DNA from: Sphingomonadaceae bacterium
GTDB taxonomy: Bacteria; Pseudomonadota; Alphaproteobacteria; Sphingomonadales; Sphingomonadaceae
NCBI GenBank assembly: GCA_947442095.1
Contig: CANEVG010000110.1
Location: 1 to 9,829, forward strand
Direction: 5' to 3'
DNA length: 9,829 bases
Part shown: positions 6,235 through 9,829 of the stretch, piece by piece
How the letters are laid out: the number at the start of each line of letters is the position of its first letter
How positions within the stretch are numbered: position 1 is the first letter of the stretch
Notes under the pieces: model-generated
The model's database searches: none
The model's input: only the letters and a program-made list of their open reading frames with translations
Told to the model about the DNA's origin: nothing
Made by a program: the position numbers and the translations under genes

Positions 6235-7163
6235 TGCGGGTTCTGTTGACAGGTGCCGGTGGGTTCGTCGGCCGCGAGGTCATCCCCCTGTTGCTGCGGT
6301 CCGGCGCCGAAGTCCACACGCTGGGCCGGTCGTCCATCGGTCATCCAAATGTCGAGCATCATTCGGTCGATCTTTTGGCATGCGTCGATGCTCGCTTGAT
6401 CCAAGAGATCGGCGCTACGCACCTGCTCCATCTGGCTTGGGAGACTGGCCCCGGCTTCTGGCACGCGCCGGAGAATCTCGACTGGGTGGCGGCATCGATC
6501 AACCTTGTTTGCGCATTTGTGCGTGGCGGCGGCAAGCGGGCCGTGATCGCGGGAAGCTGCGCTGAATATGATTGGACGGGCGAGGGTCGGCTCGAAGAAA
6601 CCGTATCACCGGTCCTACCCGCTACTTTGTATGGAGCAGCAAAGGCGAGCGTGTATGCAGTCCTTGCAAAAGCTGCGCCCGGACTGGGCCTGTCGCTTGC
6701 TTGGGCTCGGATCTTCTTTCCCTATGGGCCTGGCGAGCGACCCGAGCGATTGCTCGGCACTCTGCTCGAAGCTGCGCGAGACGGCGGGGTTGCTAAGGTG
6801 TCGGACGGGCTGCAACGGCGCGATTTCATCCATGTCGAGGACGTCGCGGCAGCGCTGTTGGCGATCCTTACTGCACCGGTCGAGGGCGTGCTGAATGTCG
6901 CAAGCGGAGAGGCCGTGCCCGTCCGACGCTTCGTCGAGATCGCTACACGAGCGGCGGGGTCTGCGGATCGCGTAGCCTATGGCGCCATACCGACCCGTCC
7001 GGACGACCCCCCGCTGATCGAAGGCGCGATTGGTCGATTGCTAACAGAGACCGGATATCGCCCGCGCTTCACGCTGACAACTGGAGTGGCCGATGCGGTC
7101 GCCCGCTTTGGACTGGGCGGGAATATCAATAAGGTAGTGAAGGGCCCTGTCAGAACAGATTGA
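6234..7163 (+). CDS. NAD(P)-dependent sugar epimerase/4-ketoreductase (extended SDR)
   Basis: A 309-aa extended short-chain dehydrogenase of the NAD-dependent epimerase/dehydratase family. The cofactor loop is LLTGAGGFVG (4-13, Gly7-Gly10-Gly13). Active-site elements are GSCAEYDW (107-114), with Ser108 as the likely catalytic serine, and LYGAAK (132-137), with Tyr133 and Lys137. QRRDFIHVEDVA near 200-212 is the usual substrate-domain stretch. As the last gene of a cluster that builds a C-methylated 4-keto sugar, its most economical role is stereospecific C4 reduction to the finished CDP-sugar. C4 epimerisation of another nucleotide sugar cannot be excluded. The ATG at 6234 overlaps the previous stop by one base (TGATG) and starts at the natural beta1 strand; longer in-frame starts from 6138 lie inside the upstream gene. 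No convincing terminator follows. The C-terminal 15 residues (NINKVVKGPVRTD) look non-conserved. Confidence 0.86.
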   Translation: MRVLLTGAGGFVGREVIPLLLRSGAEVHTLGRSSIGHPNVEHHSVDLLACVDARLIQEIGATHLLHLAWETGPGFWHAPENLDWVAASINLVCAFVRGGGKRAVIAGSCAEYDWTGEGRLEETVSPVLPATLYGAAKASVYAVLAKAAPGLGLSLAWARIFFPYGPGERPERLLGTLLEAARDGGVAKVSDGLQRRDFIHVEDVAAALLAILTAPVEGVLNVASGEAVPVRRFVEIATRAAGSADRVAYGAIPTRPDDPPLIEGAIGRLLTETGYRPRFTLTTGVADAVARFGLGGNINKVVKGPVRTD

Positions 7164-7216
7164 AGGGCCGACGCTGGCCGCCTTGGCGGGGTAGCAGTAG
7201 TATGCAAGCTGAACTG

Positions 7217-7231
7217 GGTCCTTTTAGGACC
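7217..7231. other. Small hairpin GGTCC-TTTTA-GGACC
   Basis: A 5-bp perfect stem with a 5-nt loop lies 54 nt past the SDR stop. It lacks a following U-run, so it is at best a weak transcript end. It is one of two inverted repeats in the gap between the convergent SDR and GT2 genes. Confidence 0.25.
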
Positions 7232-7238
7232 TGCGGCG

Positions 7239-7349
7239 TCAACCTGAGACAAGTTTCCACTGGCAGGCTGCGCTGATCTTGCGGGCAAGCTGGCGCAAGA
7301 TCAGCCAGTCGGTGCGCCAAATGCGCGGGCGGAGTCGATCCGGTGTCAT
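7239..7349 (-). CDS. Possible 36-aa ORF, likely truncated gene start
   Basis: Unrecognised. The ATG (7349-7347) overlaps the TGA of the membrane GT2 gene as ATGA, the arrangement expected for a coupled downstream gene in a - strand operon. The peptide is basic at its N-terminus (MTPDRLRPRIWRTDW), continues LILRQLARKISA, and stops at TGA (7241-7239). The beginning resembles the cytoplasmic lead-in of a polytopic membrane protein, but no hydrophobic segment follows. The most economical reading is that a longer partner gene once started here and was cut by the rearrangement that placed the CDP-sugar cluster alongside. A genuine small protein or a chance frame cannot be ruled out. A 12-bp inverted repeat lies within it. 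Confidence 0.3.
   Translation of the reverse strand: MTPDRLRPRIWRTDWLILRQLARKISAACQWKLVSG
7272..7305. repeat. Perfect 12-bp inverted repeat
   Basis: GCTGATCTTGCG (7272-7283) and its exact reverse complement CGCAAGATCAGC (7294-7305) flank a 10-nt spacer, forming a strong potential stem-loop. It lies between convergent genes, where a bidirectional terminator would be expected. Neither side carries a U-tract, so intrinsic termination is doubtful. A recombination-associated palindrome or RNA 3'-end stabiliser is equally possible. Confidence 0.55.
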
Positions 7350-8611
7350 GCAGCCATATCCTGCAAGAGCGGCGTGGGGATTGTCACTTCGGTTGGCAAC
7401 TGTTGGCCGACAATCTGCGCCTTGTGACCCGCGATGATCGCCAGCAGAAAGCCCCCCATCAAGGATTGGCAGCCGATCGCGCCAATGGCCGCGGCCAAAG
7501 TCATCGGCAGTGCCGACGGCAAGGCAACATAGCCGCCTTGCGCCCAATTGTATCCGGTCAGCAGGAAACCGCCACCCGACACGATGAGCAACCCCACTCC
7601 GGCCAGCAACGCGGCCTCAAGCGTCAGCACCGAGCCGTATTTTCTAAGGAGTGGCCGCATTTTACGGTAGCCCTGATTGACCCCGTGAAGATGCGTGGCG
7701 AGCGCCATGATCAGGGCGAGATGCCCCAGCGCTGCGAGAAAGCCTCCCAGGATGACCCAGCTGTCACCGAAATAGCCCTTGCCAGGAAGCAATCCCACCT
7801 GGTGGATAATCGCACCGCCCAGAATGATCGCTGAAGCCAGCAACGCCAGAACCGCTGGCAAACCAAAAACCCAAGTCGGGCTGAGCATGACCAGATAGCG
7901 CAAATGGCGCCAGCCATCGCGCCATGGGCGCAGGTGGGGTGCACGGTCCCGCAGATCGGGCGAAAGCGTGGCGGGGACTTCATTGATGGTGAGCCCCAGC
8001 AACGAGGCCTTGATGACCATTTCGCTGGCAAATTCCATGCCGTCGCTGGTCAAGCCGAGCTGCGCATAGCTTGTCTTGCGGATGGCGCGCAGGCCGCAAT
8101 GGGCATCATCGATGCCCGACCGGAAAAACAGGTTGAGCACGCCGGTCAGCAGCGGATTGCCAATATAGCGGTTTTTCCAGGGCATTGCGCCCGGTGCGAT
8201 CCCGCCCTTGAAACGCGATCCCATGCACAGGTCTGCGCCATCGAGCAGCTTGCCGATCATTGGCACAGCATCGGTGAAATCGTAGCTGCCATCGCAGTCG
8301 CCCATCACCAGAAAGCGCCCATAGGCGGCATTGAATCCGCCGATAAGCGCCGCTCCGTAGCCCTTGCGGCTGACATTCACCACGCGCGCTCCAAGCGACG
8401 CGGCCAAGGCCTGGCTGCCGTCGGTCGAGCCGTTGTCGGCGATCACCACTTCGCCGGCGAGGCCATGTATCCGGTGAATTCGGTCAAGCGCTTCGAACGC
8501 ATTGGCCATGCAATGGCGCAGCGACTGTGTTTCGTTGAGGCACGGCATGACAATCGTCACGTCGAGCGGCAAAGCCTCCGCTTGAAATGCATGTACGGAT
8601 TGCAGTTCCAT
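7346..8611 (-). CDS. Membrane-anchored GT2, polyprenyl-phosphate glycosyltransferase type
   Basis: A 421-aa protein with an N-terminal GT-A domain of the DPM/DPG-synthase-like group and a C-terminal membrane region. Domain landmarks are VTIVMPCLNE (18-27), VVIADNGSTDGS (55-66), KGYGAALIGGF (83-93), the metal-binding MGDCDGSYDF (103-112, Asp105-Cys-Asp107), MGSRFKGG (130-137) and HCGLRAIRK (171-179). Four hydrophobic segments follow at about 247-270, 284-306, 332-354 and 366-396. Enzymes of this type move a sugar from a nucleotide donor to undecaprenyl (or similar) phosphate at the cytoplasmic face of the inner membrane. The start is the ATG at 8611-8609, with GGGGAA a few bases upstream. It runs convergent to the CDP-sugar genes and divergent from the kpsC-like gene, so it has its own promoter region, with a CtrA-like box. 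The sugar transferred is unknown. Confidence 0.9.
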   Translation of the reverse strand: MELQSVHAFQAEALPLDVTIVMPCLNETQSLRHCMANAFEALDRIHRIHGLAGEVVIADNGSTDGSQALAASLGARVVNVSRKGYGAALIGGFNAAYGRFLVMGDCDGSYDFTDAVPMIGKLLDGADLCMGSRFKGGIAPGAMPWKNRYIGNPLLTGVLNLFFRSGIDDAHCGLRAIRKTSYAQLGLTSDGMEFASEMVIKASLLGLTINEVPATLSPDLRDRAPHLRPWRDGWRHLRYLVMLSPTWVFGLPAVLALLASAIILGGAIIHQVGLLPGKGYFGDSWVILGGFLAALGHLALIMALATHLHGVNQGYRKMRPLLRKYGSVLTLEAALLAGVGLLIVSGGGFLLTGYNWAQGGYVALPSALPMTLAAAIGAIGCQSLMGGFLLAIIAGHKAQIVGQQLPTEVTIPTPLLQDMAA

Positions 8612-8636
8612 AGCTTCCCCGAAAACATCACCAAAA

Positions 8637-8653
8637 CCTTACCTGAGGTTAGG
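8637..8653. promoter_or_regulatory. Imperfect 17-bp palindrome, possible operator
   Basis: CCTTACCT-G-AGGTTAGG pairs at 7 of 8 arm positions (the mismatch is 8640/8650). It lies 26-42 nt upstream of the - strand GT2 start, between that start and the CtrA-like box, where a regulator site or the promoter core would be expected. No regulator can be named. Confidence 0.3.
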
Positions 8654-8662
8654 GCGGAATGG

Positions 8663-8677
8663 TTAGCAATGGGTTAA
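8663..8677 (-). promoter_or_regulatory. CtrA-like binding box upstream of the membrane GT2 gene
   Basis: Read on the - strand it is TTAA-CCCATTG-CTAA, one base from the TTAA-N7-TTAA consensus bound by the alphaproteobacterial cell-cycle regulator CtrA. It is followed by CC, giving TTAACC-like half-sites. It lies about 50-65 nt before the GT2 ATG, a position compatible with overlapping a -35 region. It might equally serve the divergent kpsC-like gene. Confidence 0.4.
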
Positions 8678-8765
8678 GAGTTTGTGCTCGGCAGGTCCGA
8701 AATGATGCGGATAAACGTCAACTGGTTCCGCCTGCGCTTCAGACGGTTTGATGCTGGCTCGGCGC

Positions 8766-8794
8766 TTTGCAGGGGGCGCGGTGCTGGCTATAGC
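8766..8794 (+). promoter_or_regulatory. Weak promoter candidate for the kpsC-like gene
   Basis: TTTGCA (8766-8771) and TATAGC (8789-8794) are separated by 17 nt, each matching consensus at 4 of 6 positions. Transcription would start near 8801, about 45 nt before the ATG at 8846, which fits that start and argues against the longer one at 8702. In GC-rich DNA this could be a chance match. Confidence 0.25.
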
Positions 8795-8845
8795 TGCTGC
8801 GTCGGCTCAGTGCGCGGAGCCAGGAAACGCCCGGAACAAACCTTG

Positions 8846-9829
8846 ATGACCGCCGTCCCCCTGCTGCGCGCGCCTCCATTTCCTGGCCGACCAGTGATTG
8901 TTGCCCGCCTTGCCAGCGGTCCTGGCCAGTTGCCGCAGCACATTCTTGACGCGATCCGCAATGCGCGGGTCGGCGGTGCCTATTGGGCAGCGCCTGCCGC
9001 ACTTTGCCGCATGCCTGATGTCGTTCTGCGCCCCCGCACCGATGCCGAGATCGAGACACTGGCGGCGGAGCATGGCGGCGAAGGCGCGTTGTGGATTACA
9101 GGGCGCGCCGCCGCACGCCGCGTCGCCGTGCGGGAAGGCGGGCAGTGGTGCGATGTTGTGGATCCGTGGTCGGTGCTGGAGGGCGGCGCTCTGCTCGTGG
9201 CGCACGGGGATGACGAATGGGTTGCCCTCGCCGCAATCATCGGCGCGCCGGTCAAGCTGCTATCCGACGGGCAATATGGCCGGCGCGGCGAAGAAAGGGC
9301 TGCGCTTGTCGGGAGAGTGCGTGCCAGCCTGGCGGCCATGGAGTACCTTGATCCGTTCGACGGTAGGGCCGTGACCATCGAGGCGGTGATCGATCAGCTT
9401 GCCGATTGGCGCCGGATCATCGCGGCCAATCGGCCCATTGTTGCCGCGTTCGGCATGGCCTGGTGGAAGCGGCGCGAGATCCGCCGCTTCCTGTGGGTGC
9501 CCGGCCGCCGCTTGCCGATTGTGCGCCGCGCGGGGCAAGCGATCCGGATTGCCGCGCAGCGCAGCGGTTCCATCGCCATCTGGCCATCGCGTGCCGCTGC
9601 GATCGAAACAGCCGCGCGACAGCAACGGGCTAGCGGAGGCCGCATCTCAGAGCTTTTCAGGCCGGAGCTTGTCAGAGTGGAGGACGGCTTTGTCCGCTCG
9701 GTCGGGCTGGGCAGCAATCTGGTGCCGCCCTCATCGGTTGTCGTTGATCACCGCGGCATTCACTTCGATCCTTCAGGTCCCAGCGATCTCGAACACATTC
9801 TTTCGTGCGAACAGTTTACCCCGCCACTG
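8846..9829 (+). CDS. KpsC-family capsular polysaccharide protein (beta-Kdo transferase), 3' end beyond window
   Basis: An open frame of 328 codons runs off the right edge. The second half carries clear KpsC landmarks: YLDPFDG (167-173), the inter-module linker; FGMAWWKRREIRRFL (202-216); IAIWPSRA (243-250); RVEDGFVRSVGLG (277-289); and DHRGIHFDPSGPSDLEHIL (301-319). KpsC proteins add the beta-Kdo primer to a lipid on which ABC-transporter-dependent capsules are built, using two tandem glycosyltransferase modules. Here only about 165 residues precede the linker. They align by eye with the later part of the first module (VAHGDDEWVALAAIIGAPV, 118-136), and the characteristic RVEDGF-type motif of that module is missing. 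The first module therefore appears shortened. The ATG at 8846 is preferred: upstream codons back to an in-frame ATG at 8702 give an implausible Arg/Gly/Cys-rich peptide. A GTG at 8810 is a further alternative. Confidence 0.85.
   Translation, partial: MTAVPLLRAPPFPGRPVIVARLASGPGQLPQHILDAIRNARVGGAYWAAPAALCRMPDVVLRPRTDAEIETLAAEHGGEGALWITGRAAARRVAVREGGQWCDVVDPWSVLEGGALLVAHGDDEWVALAAIIGAPVKLLSDGQYGRRGEERAALVGRVRASLAAMEYLDPFDGRAVTIEAVIDQLADWRRIIAANRPIVAAFGMAWWKRREIRRFLWVPGRRLPIVRRAGQAIRIAAQRSGSIAIWPSRAAAIETAARQQRASGGRISELFRPELVRVEDGFVRSVGLGSNLVPPSSVVVDHRGIHFDPSGPSDLEHILSCEQFTPPL

Noticed and set aside
2629..7163. A yersiniose, abequose or tyvelose (3,6-dideoxyhexose) pathway
   Set aside because: The PLP-dependent 3-dehydrase DdhC and reductase DdhD, and the TPP-dependent YerE for yersiniose, are not encoded in the window, and the methyltransferase type fits a C-methyl sugar instead.
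7180..7192. CCGCC-TT-GGCGG as a terminator after the SDR gene
   Set aside because: The loop is only 2 nt, the stem is 5 bp and no T-run follows.
7904..8677. Long + strand ORF (257 codons) opposite the membrane GT2 gene
   Set aside because: It is antisense to a gene with unmistakable GT2 motifs. Its translation is low-complexity and Ala/His/Arg/Gln-rich with no recognisable motif, as expected from GC-biased third positions on the other strand.
8702..8845. 48-codon N-terminal extension of the kpsC-like gene from the in-frame ATG at 8702
   Set aside because: The peptide is Arg/Gly/Cys-rich and unlike KpsC. A promoter candidate lies within it, and the ATG at 8846 gives a sensible N-terminus.

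Overview
The window looks like a polysaccharide (capsule or exopolysaccharide) gene region from a GC-rich alphaproteobacterium, most likely a sphingomonad. The taxonomic call is an inference. It rests on high GC with GC-biased third codon positions, an IS481-type transposase remnant of a kind common there, a near-consensus CtrA-like box (TTAG-N7-TTAA on the + strand), and a KpsC-type capsule gene. No rRNA, tRNA or CRISPR array was seen.

Layout. (1) 1-443: AT-richer sequence ending in the decayed C-terminus of an IS481-family transposase, with an in-frame stop. (2) 543-2553, + strand: three tightly packed genes: a family 2 glycosyltransferase, a class I SAM methyltransferase and a GtrA-like four-helix membrane protein. 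(3) 2557-2585: a good sigma70-type promoter candidate. (4) 2629-7163, + strand: five genes, each overlapping the next by 1 to 7 bases: rfbF (glucose-1-phosphate cytidylyltransferase), rfbG (CDP-glucose 4,6-dehydratase), an RmlC-type 3-/5-epimerase, a TylCIII/TcaB9-type sugar C-methyltransferase, and an NAD(P)-dependent SDR that is probably the 4-ketoreductase. (5) 7164-7345: a junction holding a 36-codon ORF (7239-7349, - strand) coupled by ATGA to the next gene, and a perfect 12-bp inverted repeat. (6) 7346-8611, - strand: a polyprenyl-phosphate-type GT2 with four C-terminal membrane helices. (7) 8612-8845: a divergent regulatory region with a CtrA-like box, a palindrome and a candidate promoter. 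(8) 8846 to the right edge, + strand: a KpsC-family capsule beta-Kdo transferase, cut off by the window and apparently short in its N-terminal module.

How it works together. Read as a pathway, the five overlapping genes convert glucose-1-phosphate to CDP-glucose, then to CDP-4-dehydro-6-deoxyglucose. This is then epimerised at C3 and/or C5, C-methylated (by family analogy at C3) and reduced at C4. No 3-dehydrase (DdhC/E1) or 2,3-dehydratase gene is present, so the predicted end product is a CDP-activated 6-deoxy-3-C-methylhexose that keeps its 3-hydroxyl. It would not be a 3,6-dideoxyhexose such as abequose or yersiniose. The upstream glycosyltransferase is a candidate for transferring it, and the KpsC-type enzyme suggests that the final polymer is an ABC-transporter-dependent capsule or a related glycan. 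The IS remnant on the left and the truncated-looking ORF on the right suggest that the sugar cassette sits between recombination scars.
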